Source: Pictodentalium vernedei
Lineage: Eukaryota > Mollusca > Scaphopoda > Dentaliida > Dentaliidae
NCBI GenBank assembly: GCA_031216915.1
Contig: CM062294.1
Coordinates: 388,793,217 to 388,857,216, forward strand
Direction of reading: 5' to 3'
DNA length: 64,000 bases
Each line of letters starts with the position of its first letter. The stretch's first letter is position 1. Shown one piece after another: positions 11,730 to 23,387 of the stretch. The position numbers and the translations under genes were made by a program. Below the pieces are notes generated by a model. It saw only the letters and a program-made list of their open reading frames with translations. It ran no database searches and was not told where the DNA came from.

Positions 11730-12765
11730 AGACTGCCCTTTAATCTTCCATCAGATATTTTCCTACAGTTTTGAAAAATGTTTGTCTGATAGTTGAAATA
11801 ACAAAATACTTGTTGCTGGGCATAATGCTTCAGGGCATTTTATACATTTTCTTTCAAATAATGTGTATCAAGGCCATAATCAGAAGTTTAGTTGAGAATC
11901 AAATGTAACCCATCAGAAATTTTCCCTCAGCGTGGTGTACATGTCTGAATCATGGTCTTCAAAAACATCATTTCCACTTTTGAAGATGGCACTAGAGATT
12001 TCCCTGTTTCTACTTTTTTAAAAATGATTATAGAAAACAGTGTTGATTGGTTGTTTTTCTTGTTGTTTTGACATCTATATATAATGTGGCAAGAGCTGTG
12101 TATTTGTAATCGCGACTTCTTCGACGAGGCTTGGGGTGGGAGGATGAAATGAGAGCCTTTTGTTTGATATGTATTGTGTATTCATAAATATACAATAAGC
12201 ATACAGTGTGTAAAAATAGATTTTTATTTCACGAGATGGATTAATTCTTTATTTAACTGGCAAGGTAATTCTTTCTTTAGCTTTGATAAATATATATTTT
12301 CACACATGATCTACGTATTGTTTTTATCCAATATGCAGAAGTGGAAGTAGGCTAATAAACTGTACTTCACCTTAACAGATAGGTTTTTTTTTTAAATTCC
12401 AGAGCACAAAAGGCAAACAGCAATGCTCTTTCCATCAGTTTCCTCATTTTTTGTATTCATTTTTGCATAATACTTTGAGACCAAATAATCACTCTTCATT
12501 TTAAAAGTTTAGTCAAGTTGTATTCCTATCACCTATTGAGGGCCTGACCCCATTCACACATTAAATTTTCCAGTAATTTTGTACCCCAATTTTTGGATAC
12601 AAGGGCCATAAGTTGGAAGGCCTTATTCATTCACTTCCTGTGGATGAGTCTTCTCCATCTAATCATCCATAGGGCATATTTTGGCTAGTATTTCACCCAA
12701 ATGAAAAACAAATGGACAAACTTACACCCTTCACCTCACATAATGATGATATCATCCAGCACTAT
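11730..12765. other. Gene-less stretch
   Basis: No domain, RNA gene or clear repeat unit seen. Presumed intron or intergenic sequence. Confidence 0.5.
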
Positions 12766-12777
12766 TCAACTATTCAA

Positions 12778-13000
12778 GACTCCCCAGTGTACTAACTCCA
12801 CACAAGCAGGGTTAGCATTGGTTGAAGACAAGTGCACAATTGACGTGTAGTGCGCCTTAGTACATAATGCCACCATGCCCCCACGTGGGATTAAGTGCCT
12901 TGCCCAAGAACACAATGCGGTCGGTGCAGGTGAGATTCAAACTGAGGACCTCTCGGCTTGCAGCCTGCATCTCTACCTACTGTGCAACCATGCTCCCTTT
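12778..13000 (-). repeat. SINE, antisense, tRNA-related
   Basis: Matches the reverse complement of the SINE at 58584-58927. Shared parts are AGCAGGGTTAGCATTGGTTG, the CCACGTGG palindromic patch, CTTGCCCAAG and the head ending CTACCTACTG. The head contains the tRNA-like promoter region. No protein coded. Confidence 0.8.
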
Positions 13001-14324
13001 TTCAGTGAAAAAAACAAATGAAAACATCCAGTGTTTCAAGAAAGTTTTTACAAGTGGACCTCGCCCAGTTTAGTTAGTTGAAGGCTTAAAGGCCACACAT
13101 CCCAGGCACTGATTACTGAGGTCTACAATACACTAAATCTCAACTTGTTTACCATAGCAAACAATCACTGCTCCACATCCCAAAGGTCCCATAGGGGTGT
13201 GTATTCACTGCCTGCGTGACTGTGTACCATATCACATAGTATGTACCATAAATGAAGTGAAATCATCTGCTTGAGTTAATCCCATTGTTTATGTTATAAA
13301 CGATAACAATGTGTGTACAGAGCTATTAAACTGCAATCACCTCTGCAGGATATAGGTATTAATAGCCCTTCAGTTTGGTATGAAGCATTGCACCAATTAG
13401 ATTTCTTTTGTACTCAGAACTGGCAGAGTGATTCTGCTTCAATTAATATATACTACCAACGTCATTCAAATGCATGTTATTTTTTTCACGGTCTAGCTGA
13501 TATATTTTTCAGACAAGAGTACCAATGAATAGATGTAGGGGCAACCAAATGGGCCCAGCCAAACAACCAATACATGTATCTGGAAAAATGTTCAGCACAC
13601 CAGTCTCAACTTTCAATGAATAATGTTGGAGCTGGGTGGTGGTTTTTGTGTTTTCCAATTCGGTTCTGGTTTCAACATGGGAAACCGAAAACTGAACTGC
13701 CAAACCCAGCAAAAAACAGACAAACAGTTTTAGTGTGTTTGTGCATAAAATGATCAAATGATTGTACTGGGAGGGAACTGGACTAGTGGCCCCAATGAAC
13801 ACTTGTCACCGAGTCTATCCAGCAAAGGTGCATATACGTCAGGTTCTCATTTGTCACATTTTCTCCTATATTGACAATGATATATTGGAGATGAGTCAAT
13901 AATGTGACAATGAAAAGACAACATAGATTAGATGAACTTTATTCATTTGTTACCTAAATTTAATTCTTCGGACACAATAGGATTAGCAACTGATTCCCCA
14001 GAACCCCTAAAAATAATCAAAGGGAAGATATTTTGAACCCAATGGAGATACTTTCAGACAGGGCTTTTTTGTTTTTTGTGGTGAGTGGTGTCATACAAAC
14101 TGTTGTGGATTTTTTTCAAGTTAGGGAGCCTCAAGTCAAGTGTTATTTACTCTATGTTTTTAACACATACAAATACTGAAACAAAACCAAGGTTTTTTTC
14201 TGAGACCAAACAGAAACAGAATCTGAAAAATTAAAACCTCCCAGCTCTGTAAATTTTTCTTGTTTTATTTAATCTTCAAGTTAATTTTCTACATTAGTCT
14301 TTTGATTTTTTTTTTTTTTTTTAA
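13001..14324. other. Gene-less stretch
   Basis: No recognisable gene. Open frames at 13313-13528 and 13509-13802 resemble nothing I know and lack splice or codon support. A poly-T tract ends the stretch just before the next element. Confidence 0.5.
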
Positions 14325-14786
14325 AACAAGAGGCCCAATGGAGTCGGTGATGCTCATTTGACCAAAGTTGTTAAAGAAGTATTTAATTAACATACATGGC
14401 TCAAGTTATTTAATTATTTGTAACTCTGTTGTCCATTCTGGATGCTTTTTTTCTAGGATTGGCATACTACCACAGAAATAATACCCAAGTTTTCAGTAAT
14501 GGGGGAGTCCAAATATCAACCTAGGGACTTAAGGATGAAGGATGCCGTACACCAAATATCAAAAAATTCTGAATGGTGGTTCTGGAGACGAAGATTTTGA
14601 GAATATTACCAATTTTGTACTATGTTAAAATTTGCCTCCCCCAAAATATCAACCCAAGGACTTAATGTGAACAAATTGAATCTGAACCTTCCAAGGATGC
14701 TGTATACCAAATATCAAAAGATTCTAACTGTATCTCAAGAGGCAGATTTTTAAAGAGTATTCCTCATACTGGACCAAGTTAAAAAA
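14325..14786 (+). mobile_element. Element T1b, left part (split by the DIRS insertion)
   Basis: Starts with AACAAGAGGCCC and carries at least two units of the T1 core (CACCAAATATCAAAAAATTCTG near 14549, TACCAAATATCAAAAGATTC near 14706). It breaks off within AAGTTAAAA, exactly where the core normally runs on into ATTCGGGCTCC. The continuation is at 21409. Confidence 0.85.
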
Positions 14787-15062
14787 AATTTAAATTTTAT
14801 AGTAAATTTCCTTTCTTATTATACCTACGACAGTTATTTACTACAGACTTGCACTACACTCACTAACTCAGAAAATATACTCTCTAGTTTGATCTTTCCC
14901 AAGCGATTTGGGAAAGAAAAGTGGTGCAAAAGCACCAAGAAAAAATAAGCCAAAACTGGGTCTTACGCCATCAGGCGCACACCCAGTAGGGGAAGCTCTT
15001 CTATTAGTACAACTCCATGACTTCCAGAACCAGTGCACAAGCAGTAACTAATGAATCATTCT
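14787..15062. repeat. DIRS left inverted terminal repeat
   Basis: Inverted match to 21154-21408. Shared blocks include AAAATATACTCTCTA, GATCTTTCCCAAG, the AAAGTGGTGCAAAAGCACCA hairpin region, and AGTACAACTCCA. The outermost ~35 bases differ between the two ends, as expected for DIRS ITRs. Confidence 0.9.
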
Positions 15063-15162
15063 TTGAGTCCGCCAACATTGGAGATATGTGATCAGCGGGG
15101 AGAAAGGATTCTTACCTGAATAAGAAGATGAGAGGGCCTCCATGTAAACAATTGTGGTATGT

Positions 15163-15235
15163 ATAATAAGAAAGGAAATTTACTATAAAATTTAAATTTC
15201 TTATCAACCTACCTTACAATTGTTTACTACAGGCT
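15163..15235. repeat. DIRS internal complementary region (ICR)
   Basis: The first half (to ~15194) is the reverse complement of the outermost left end at 14788-14822. The second half (15195-15235) equals the reverse complement of the outermost right end at 21370-21408. It thus carries the junction of the two termini, thought to template completion of the ends and circle formation. Confidence 0.9.
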
Positions 15236-15456
15236 GAATAGACAATAGGATGGAGGGAATCACATAACCAACCCCCACATAACGCAATTGCACTGGAACC
15301 GTGGATAGAGGAAGAGGTCCCCAGGCCTATCAAACCATAGCCTCACAAACATTAGTAAAAGACAATGAGAGATGAGGCGTATGGTTCTGTGCGACGAACA
15401 GAACAGACAGAAAAGGGCAGTAACAGCACAGAGCTGGAACTGACCTTGTGACTAGC

Positions 15457-16764
15457 CTAATGGCCAGGGCAAAGAACAGCCTGAGCAGAAGAAAGAGGGC
15501 CCAAAGCAAAAAGGTCCTCAGACTGCTCCTGCAACTGGCGCAGATAAAAGGTGGAGAAAGTAGAAACATTTCTCCAGTAGGCTGCCTGCATAACATCTGA
15601 CAACTTGACAGAGTTAGAATAAGCCCAAGAGGTAGAAAGAGGCAGAAATACGATTGGTAATACAATCGCCAGTCACTAGACGAGCGTAAGCCGTGCAACT
15701 AGCAAGACAAATCCATAGAGAAATGGATTGAGGAGAGATCTTCTGTCGACCAGGAATAAGAGACAGAAAAAATTCTTTCCTGCCTTTCCTAATGAACTGC
15801 GTCTGATTGAGATAAATGCGAATTGCACGAACCGGACAGAGCAAAGGGCGGTTACCCTCAACAGAAAAAAGAGCCCTGATACAGATAGGAGGTGGAGTAG
15901 TTTCTTGTACCTGATTCTTGGCCAGAAAGAAGCAATCAGTGGTAAACGCAACAATGTTGGGAGAGCTCCTGAAAAAGGCCGGGTCAATCGAGAGGGCGTG
16001 AAGCTCACTAACACATCTGGCGGAGGAAAAAGCCATCAAAAAAGCCGTCTTATATGTGAGAAAACGCATATCCACCTGGGATAAAGGTTCGAACGGCACC
16101 CCCACCCAACCCCCCCAACCCCCAAGCAAAGCAGCACCCAAGAAAGATTCCATCTTGGGGTAAGCTGCAAAGTCCTGGGCCTTTTCAAGGAAAAGTGCCA
16201 AACAAGCTTGGAGAGGTATGGATTAGTGCCGAAACAACACTGTCCCACACACGAAAAATTCTCCAAAAGCATGGACCCGAACCCTTTTATGGTAATAGGC
16301 TGGAGACCCCGAGAATCAAACAGATATACCAGAAACTCCGCAATCTGTGATCTCGAAGGATTGGCATAATCAACAGAGTGATCGGCACACCATAAACAGA
16401 AAACCTTCCACTTAGCCGCATAGGCTAAACCAGTGGAGTGCCTCCTTGAAGAAGAAATGCACTCCACTGCTCGTCTCGAAAAACCTCTATGAAGGAGACA
16501 GGACCTGACAAAAGATATGCATGAATGCACAATGAAGTCGGGTCGATGTGAAACCTCCTCGGGTGACCATGGCAAAGAAGGTCGCGACATAGAGGAAGAC
16601 ATGCCGGAACCGCCGCCAACAGAGAGAGGAGCTGATTGATCTACACTCGCTGAGGCGACAGGGGAGGGATCAAAATGATTCGATAACTGCAGGTTCGTAT
16701 CTTGGCTAGAACCTGAGGCAGAATCAGAACCGGAGGGAAGGCGTAGCCAACCAGACCATTCCAA
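15457..16764 (-). pseudogene. DIRS tyrosine recombinase (YR), frameshifted
   Basis: This is the integrase of the element. The N-terminal core-binding region runs RRAVECISSSRRHSTGLAYA, KWKVFCLWC, AEFLVYLFDSRGLQ and ITIKGFGSM. The catalytic domain starts at FSSARCVSELHAL, which holds the first catalytic Arg. PVRAIRIYLNQT follows, and the C-terminal AYWRNVSTFSTFYLRQL holds the nucleophile Tyr. The HxxR block is not intact: the frame shifts near 15640 where it is expected. A TAG at 15457-15459 ends the restored frame. A second shift near 16200 joins the N- and C-terminal parts. Confidence 0.85.
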
Positions 16765-18460
16765 TCAAGCGACAGAACGTCCACGACAAAAGCCAGAGGA
16801 TCTGGACACGGGGACACGAAAGTGTCCACCTGATGGTTCCAATGAGTCGCAAAGAGATTGATGTGGGGACGACCCAGAGATCGCAAAGCAACTGGAATAC
16901 CGCCCTGTGGAGCATCCACTCGGTGGAAATGACCCTGCCCGTCGGGACAGGGAGTTGGCTAGGACATTCAGACGACCGGGAATGTGACGAACCACCACCC
17001 CGAGCGAGCAGAAGAAGATCCCGAGCCAATTCCAACATGGGAACCGAGTGCGTGCCGCCCTGGTTCCAAATGTAAGCAACCACTGTCGAATTGTCAGACA
17101 ACAGAAGGACCTGGCGATTCGAAAGGTAGGGGATCCACTGCCAGAAACTCAGAAGAAGAGCAAGAAGCTCCTTCTGGTTGATGTGAAGAGCTGCTTGATC
17201 CTGGTCCCATGCTCCGTAAAGGGAAAGACCTAGATGATCCAACGTCGCACCCCATCCGAGATCGCTGGAATCTGCTGTCAGAACACGATCGGACATGGTT
17301 AAGTCCAATGGAACCCCCTGCATAATCCACTGAACATCCGTCCAGGGGAGAAGGTGAGGATGAAGAGATTCTGGTAACTGAAGCAGCAGATCCAGAGGAT
17401 CGACATTTGGCCTCCAACGACTGAGCAGAAAGTGTTGGAGAGGTCTGACATGCAGCCAACCTTGAGGAATGAGATCTGTCACCAAACCACAGAGACCAAG
17501 CAGCCAGAGTGTACTCTGAGCTGTCGCAGACGTGGACTGGGACAGAGTTAGGGCAAAAGCTGAGAGAATCACAGCCCTTGCCCGGGGAACCACTAACGTA
17601 TTGAACTGAGTACGCAAGTCCATCCCCAGATGACAAAACGACGGAGAAGGGACCAGGTCCGAATTCTCCTCGTTGACTCTGAACCCTAGTGATGTGAGCA
17701 GGCTCAACAGTGTGTCGACATCCGACTCCAGAAAGGCAGAATTCGAATGCCTCTGGAGGATATCATCTTGATATGCCGAAGTAGTCCCCCTGGACTGTGA
17801 GCAATGGAAGGCTATCACATGCAGCATCAGTCAGGTGAAGGCCCAAGAAGCCAGGTTGAGACCGAAAGGCATGGCCTTGAACTGGTAAACTCGCCCCAGA
17901 AAAGCGAACCCGAGATACTTTCGCGATGTCCGATGAATCGGGACATGAAAATAAGCACAGGTCGATGCTGGAAGCGAAATCTCCCTGGTGAATGGAACGG
18001 CGATCCGACCTGAAAGTCTCCATGCTGAACTTGGGAGCAGTGATAGACTGGTTCAGGATACTCAAATCGATAACCGGTTGGAGTTCGCCATCCTTCTTCG
18101 GCACTAAGAAAAGGCGGGAATAAAATCCCACTGACCTAATGTTCTTGATGACCTCGATCGCCCCCTTTGCCAGGAGATTGTCTATCTCTGTGGTCAAAAG
18201 CTCCCGACATGAAACGTCTGAAGGAACTGGAGTTGGAAGAGGCACTATTGACAGAGTGAGGTGCCTCCGGAAGGATATTCGCAGCCCGGACCGCACAACA
18301 TCTAACACCCAAGGATCGGATGTGATGGAGGCCCAATGGTCTGCGAACTCGGATATCCTTCCTCCAACCTGGGACGAATCGAGGTGAGGACCTTCATTTC
18401 GAGCCCCGGCAAGTCCCACGAGAGGAGAAATCACCTCCTCTCCTATATGAAGAATCCTGA
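16765..18460 (-). pseudogene. DIRS reverse transcriptase + RNase H, frameshifted
   Basis: The RT segment shows ISEFADHWASITSDPWVLD, FYSRLFLVPKKDGELQPVID and the palm motif AYQDDIL (YxDD). The RNase H segment shows LTADSSDLGWGA (Asp), INQKELLALLLSF (Glu) and LLSDNSTVVAYIWNQGG (Asp). This RT-RH order matches DIRS and not LTR pol, which carries an integrase. Breaks: the frame shifts within IDLCLFSC, where AYFHVP-type sequence continues in another frame, and an in-frame TGA at ~17832 splits FT from LMLHV. Confidence 0.88.
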
Positions 18461-20404
18461 GTCCTCCCTCTAGCCTGCCGACTCTTACCCCGTGAGTAAG
18501 AAGTAGAAGCAGTGGCAGGAGGATCAGCCCTTTGCTTTGCAGCGGAAGCAGAAGGGCGCTTGTTAGGCTTTGGACGGCCCCTGCCTCCAACAGAAGGCTG
18601 ATCAAGCTGACGAAGCAGCAGCTGATCTTTAGAATGACATAGGAGCATCATCCTGGACCGTCACCACGGAACCATGGAACAGTTGCGGACATGCTAAAGA
18701 AGCAGATTGAAGAACAGAGTGCTGCCCCTCAGGAAGGGAACGGCTTGTGTCCAGGACATGCATGAGCACCTTGGACAGCACACGCAAAGGTGCCTGTACA
18801 TCGTCAAACTTATCTGGGGGCAGATAAGCAGCTAAAGCAGAGACAACGTGATCTGAGAGAGAAAGCATTCCCAGCATCTCTCTCGATAAGCCCAACAGGG
18901 AATCCAGAGTCACCATAGGAAGAACGGCCGACTTGGGCTTGGAAAGCCCGAGGGAGTTGGAGTCCTGATCCAAGACCTTCAAAGTCTGGCAGACTGATGG
19001 ATTGGCGGAATCGTAGGAACAATAACGCGGCGGAGGCAAAAAAGTGTCAAAATTGGTGAAAAACGACGTCTTCATAGCCTTGGAACTCAGCTTAGAGTCC
19101 AAAGCTGTAAACGCTTCAACCACCTGTACCGACTGGTGCACGGTCAAAGGCACCCAGAAGCAGGTTGCTCCACAGGCTGTAGGCACCTGACCGATGATCG
19201 CGGCCGGGCTGACACTGTCGGCTTGTTTGACGGTTTGAGATCTGGAAGGAACCCAAACACAAAGTCAAGAGCTGCCCCCAAGTCAGAAGACTGTTGGCTC
19301 CCGACGTCAGGTATGTTGGACTCATCCACTGAGTCGGAAGACACATAGCCCATTATGGGCAAACCAGCTGACGCCTCCCATGGTGTAGGCACACCAGGGG
19401 GATCAGAAAGCGGCCTGTTTCCAATCCCGGGAGGTGGAGTCACAGGTGGCACCTGGAAACCACTTGTAGCCTCGCTGGAAGCAACAGGAAGGCTCTTGGA
19501 CAGAACCTGAGTGAGCAAGGAGAGGGCCTCCCTAAGCTCACTGCCCGTGTCGGCCGGTTCGACGTGGGAACGAACTGGCAAAGTGGCTTCACTCCTGACC
19601 CTTTTAACCAGCAAAGGGTCACGATCCTCAAATACACCCGAAGCAGGGAGATGGGCGGCAGCTGCAACATCTGAAGGCAGATGTGTATAGGGGTATGACA
19701 TACCCTGAGGATCTACAGAGCGGAAACTCAGGAGAGTCCCCACGGACCTCTGAGGGACAGAAAGTCCAGGCTGCACAAAAGGCATTGGTCCCACAAAACT
19801 GCCCATGTGACCAGACTGCGTGGACAGAAATGCCACTGAGTTCATAGTGGCCCCACCATGAACATTCGAATCAAATGAAAAAACTGCAGTGCTCGACGGC
19901 GGAGAGACCACAGTAGAGAGTTCAGTCGGCAGCCCCTTCTGACTTCGCCGAGTTGAAGTCAGGGAAGGCTGAGGCCGATACCCCACAACACACTACCAGA
20001 CATCGCTGCAGACCCCTGCAGGGACAAGCCGAGGCTGGCTGAAATGATGACCGAAGACATTGCAGACGGAACAGCAGTAGCAGCAGATACGATGGTAGCT
20101 GTTGAAACTGGTGGAAAAGGGGAGAAGGAGGCGTCACAACCCTAGTGACAGCCTCAGATGTCAACTGGGGAGGGACCATAGTCCTGGAACCAGGCATCTC
20201 TTCACCAGAAAACTCAACTGCTCCCGCAGTATCCACCACGGTTAAAGACTGCACCCCCCCCCCCCCCCCCCCCCCCACGGAGGGGGTATAACTCTCACCA
20301 GACGTGGTCGTGTCAGGAGACCCCAAAGGACAGCATTCCCCCCCCCCCCCCCTTCCCCATGTGCGTGAGGAACGGCCACGAGAATGCACCACAAGCATGG
20401 GCAA
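18394..20404 (-). pseudogene. DIRS gag-like region
   Basis: Three overlapping open stretches (20404-19922, 19986-19144, 19186-18394) lie between the 5' ITR and RT, where the DIRS gag ORF sits. The C-terminal part is basic (RGRPKPNKRP, SYSRGKSRQARGRTQ), as in a nucleic-acid-binding capsid protein; the middle is Pro/Ser-rich. No named domain recognised. Two long G runs on this strand (C runs 20254-20276 and 20338-20352 on the plus strand) encode poly-Gly and are likely slippage sites that moved the frame. Confidence 0.65.
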
Positions 20405-20680
20405 AAGGCATTGCCCTCAAGGAACAGTACTAGACATAACAGAGGTGAGAGCAGTAGAAGAAAAAGGTGAACTCAACAGATGTAGAAAGTAGAACACCCC
20501 AACTATGAGAGAAAGGTGGCAGAAAAAGGACCGGCGGGAACACAACTGAACCCAGACGGCTGACAGGGATAAAAAAACAGAAATTCTGCCCTCAACAGAG
20601 AGGAGAAATCCTCTCCATACAGCCCCTATTGACACCTAACTCCAATAATAACTAGAGGATGGCCACCAAAGGGTGGCTGA

Positions 20681-20903
20681 TTCCCCCGAAAAAAGCCTTG
20701 ATAGCCATTCCAACCTTATTCGCGACACACCCTCTGGTTGTGGGCAATAATAATACCAAGTATCATTAATATCCTTGAAGGCTGTAAGAAGTTATGGAGC
20801 GGACACGTATTCCGTCTACGCCCGGATGGACAGACGAACAGACAGACAGACGGACAGACGGACGACGTCACAGCTAGATTCCCCCGAATTTTTTTCGGGG
20901 GAA
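20681..20903 (+). mobile_element. Small nested element with TTCCCCCGAAAAAA ends and 3' hairpin
   Basis: The left end TTCCCCCGAAAAAA (20681) is inverted at the right end (TTTTTTCGGGGGAA, 20890-20903). The right end itself folds into a 10-bp-arm hairpin preceded by a GACAGACGGACAGACGGACGAC tract, as in the tandem-repeat elements. It lies between the DIRS 5' ITR and gag. No target duplication identified. Confidence 0.5.
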
Positions 20904-21153
20904 AAATAATAAGAAATTTCTCAACCGAAAAATTTATGTCCGAACCGCATGGTACTCGAAAGTCGCGCGTGACACAGAAAATATATAAAATACAATGAAA
21001 ATGTGGTTGAAAATAATAACGAGAATATATAAAACACAGTCCTGTTATTATACGATCCTCAGATCCATAATTCCAGTCACAGGTAACCATCATCAACGAG
21101 ATGAATTTTCAGTTTCTCAATTGCAAATGGATGTCCTACCACATGGGCAGATG

Positions 21154-21408
21154 AAAAAAGAATGGTTCAGTAGTTACTGCTTATGCACTGGTTCCGGAAG
21201 TCGTGGAGTTGTACTAAGAGAAGAGCGTCCCCTATTGGGTGTGCGCTCGACTCAGTTTTAGCTTATTTTTTCTTGGTGCTTTTGCACCACTTTTCTTTCC
21301 CAAATCACTTGGGAAAGATCAAAATAGAGAGTATATTTTCCGAGTTAGGGTCTTCCACTGTAGTGCAAACCTGTAGTAAACAATTGTAAGGTAGGTTGAT
21401 AAGAAATT
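21154..21408. repeat. DIRS right inverted terminal repeat
   Basis: The 5' end of the element on the minus strand, inverted relative to 14787-15062. It ends in TAAGAAATT next to CGAGATCC of the split T1b element. Confidence 0.9.
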
Positions 21409-21830
21409 CGAGATCCAATAGGGAGCCCAAATATTAACCCAGAGGCTTGATTTGAACGAATGTAGACTGAGGAACTTGCTTGAAAAAACTTGAATCTGAC
21501 CCCTATTAAGGATACTGTATACTCAATATCAATAAATTCTGAGTAGGGGTCATGATTAGACATTGTGCATAAGTATGTGACCTTAAACACCAATAAATAA
21601 ATAAATAGTGGATCTGAAAAAGAAGATATTTCCCCATATTGCATTAAGTTAAAATTCAGGCTTCCATAGAGAGTTCAATTAATAACTGATGGGTTTGATT
21701 TGAACAAATTTGATACTTACCCCTATTAGGATTATGTATATCAAAGATTCTGACTAGGGTTTGTGGAGCAGAAGAGTTTTAAAGATTATTCCTCATATTT
21801 AAAGATTATTCCCCATGTTCAATGTTGTCA
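21409..21830 (+). mobile_element. Element T1b, right part
   Basis: Resumes the T1 core with AGGGAGCCCAAATATTAACCC and continues for about two units. One unit is interrupted at ~21548-21608 by a short SINE-like tail (CCTTAAACACCAATAAATAAA). No 3' hairpin is present; LINE-B follows. Confidence 0.8.
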
Positions 21831-23320
21831 CGTGATTTGAAACATGTTGTTGAAAATGTGCTCCCACTAAAACAATAAAATTCATGGATTAGGATACAAA
21901 AGCATAGTTTGTTTATCAACTAGAAACCAGAAAAACAGTAAACTTGTTATCTTGTAGTTAATTACTACAGAACTAAGGATTGCAGAGGAATCAAAAACAA
22001 CACAATGATCTGCTTGCTTGCACAATGATAGTGCATCCATCACTGGATTTCAATAAGAAGAATTGTTTAGGAAACTTGCCCAATGTGATAAAGATAATCG
22101 GATTAAAAACAAAATATTAAACAAGGTTAAACCAACAGAATTCAACAGTCCAGTTGTTCATACTCAAAGAGTAAAAGTAGTAAACGGTAAATGGACTGAC
22201 AAACCGTGTGACATGGAGTTTCTTGTAACTGCAGACAATCTTGCATAAAGGAGGACTGTTATAAGTAAAATTTGTTCGGAAGAATATAAAATGGAGTCAA
22301 AAGATATAGCAACGATGCTAGTTCAAATCTCCCTGTATTATAAGAGTACTCATAATAAATTTGTTACAATATGCTTATACAATACAGGAACTATTCCATT
22401 TCAGGAAATCGACACTTGTGTGGTATGGCGGGATATATTTTTCAAAAGACTGAAGGAATCAGAAGACATGTTAAATGCCTTGCAGGATTCTACTGACACT
22501 GTAGAGTGTCATAAAATATGTGATTCCAATTCAACGATGAATGAAAGTATTCCAATTTACCAGCATTCCCTCGTAACACCCAAGCTATCAGCGACAATGA
22601 CAAGGACGTTTCTCTGTCAAGTGGAAAAGACAGTTGAACGCAAAACAGTTCACATAGAGAAATTTGAGCATTCACTAAGTTTATTGGATAATCTTGTGTG
22701 TAATGCTGAACTTGACATTACAGACCTTAAAGAACAAATTGAACAGAAATTGTAAACAGAAGCACAAGAACAAACAAGATCGTAAATGATGTGGACTCTT
22801 TAAGAAACAATGTCCGTTCTGAAGTCTAGTTTCAAAGTTATTGATAACCTGGATGCAGTACAGAATGATGCAATCGTTTCATGCTCCGTCTGAGTTTGTG
22901 GTACCTCTTGCATCTACAGAGATGAATTTGAGGAATTAAGGACAGCTGTTCGTGTGCTAACTAATAACACCCAGCCCACGACAAATATTATACAAAAGTG
23001 TGCTGAAGCCAATACCCCTCCTTACCAAACTGTAAAGGCCGACAGAGGTGTTAACACGGCAGGGGGTAACATCAGCCACAAACAAAAGAAAACAATGACT
23101 GAGCACACGCACACAAAAATATGTCACAGGTGTTAACAAAGCAGGGGGTAAGATCAGCCACGAAGATGATGAGTGCAAATGGCAGGGTTCCCCCAGAATA
23201 TTGAAAACAAAATTCAAGGACTTTCAAGGACCTTTTTGAAGAAAATTCAAGGATATTCAAGGACCGCCTCGAGGCTGAAACGTCCAAAGGCCGAAACGTC
23301 CCAATGGCAATACCCCCTTT

Positions 23321-23387
23321 ACAATAAGTAGTCAATTGTACCTCGGTTCACAAGTTGTGAACCGAGGTAAAATTTACTACTTATTGT
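23321..23387. repeat. 67-bp near-perfect palindrome
   Basis: Outer arms ACAATAAGTAGT / ACTACTTATTGT and inner arms ACCTCGGTTCAC / GTGAACCGAGGT surround an AAGTT loop. It sits exactly at the 3' end of the piggyBac frame and supplies its stop codon, so it may be the fold-back junction that truncated it. Confidence 0.85.

Larger units (their letters stand above)
14787..21408 (-). mobile_element. DIRS1-like tyrosine-recombinase retrotransposon, ~6.6 kb
   Basis: Order on the minus strand: right inverted repeat, gag-like region, RT, RNase H, tyrosine recombinase, internal complementary region, left inverted repeat. The ITRs are 14787-15062 and 21154-21408. The ICR (15163-15235) joins the reverse complement of the extreme left end (AGGAAATTTACTATAAAATT) directly to the extreme right-end sequence (ACCTTACAATTGTTTACTAC). 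This arrangement is diagnostic for DIRS1-type elements, which integrate as circles without target duplication. None is seen here. All ORFs carry frameshifts or stops. Confidence 0.92.

Noticed and set aside
13509-13802. 97-codon minus-strand frame
   Set aside because: No domain, no splice context, and the region resembles old repeat sequence.
15728-17181. Plus-strand frames across the DIRS element
   Set aside because: Shadows of the minus-strand YR/RNase H coding. The amino-acid composition (Arg/Lys-rich, no domain) fits a reverse-frame artefact.
14787-21408. LTR retrotransposon
   Set aside because: The terminal repeats are inverted, not direct. A tyrosine recombinase replaces the DDE integrase, and there is no protease.
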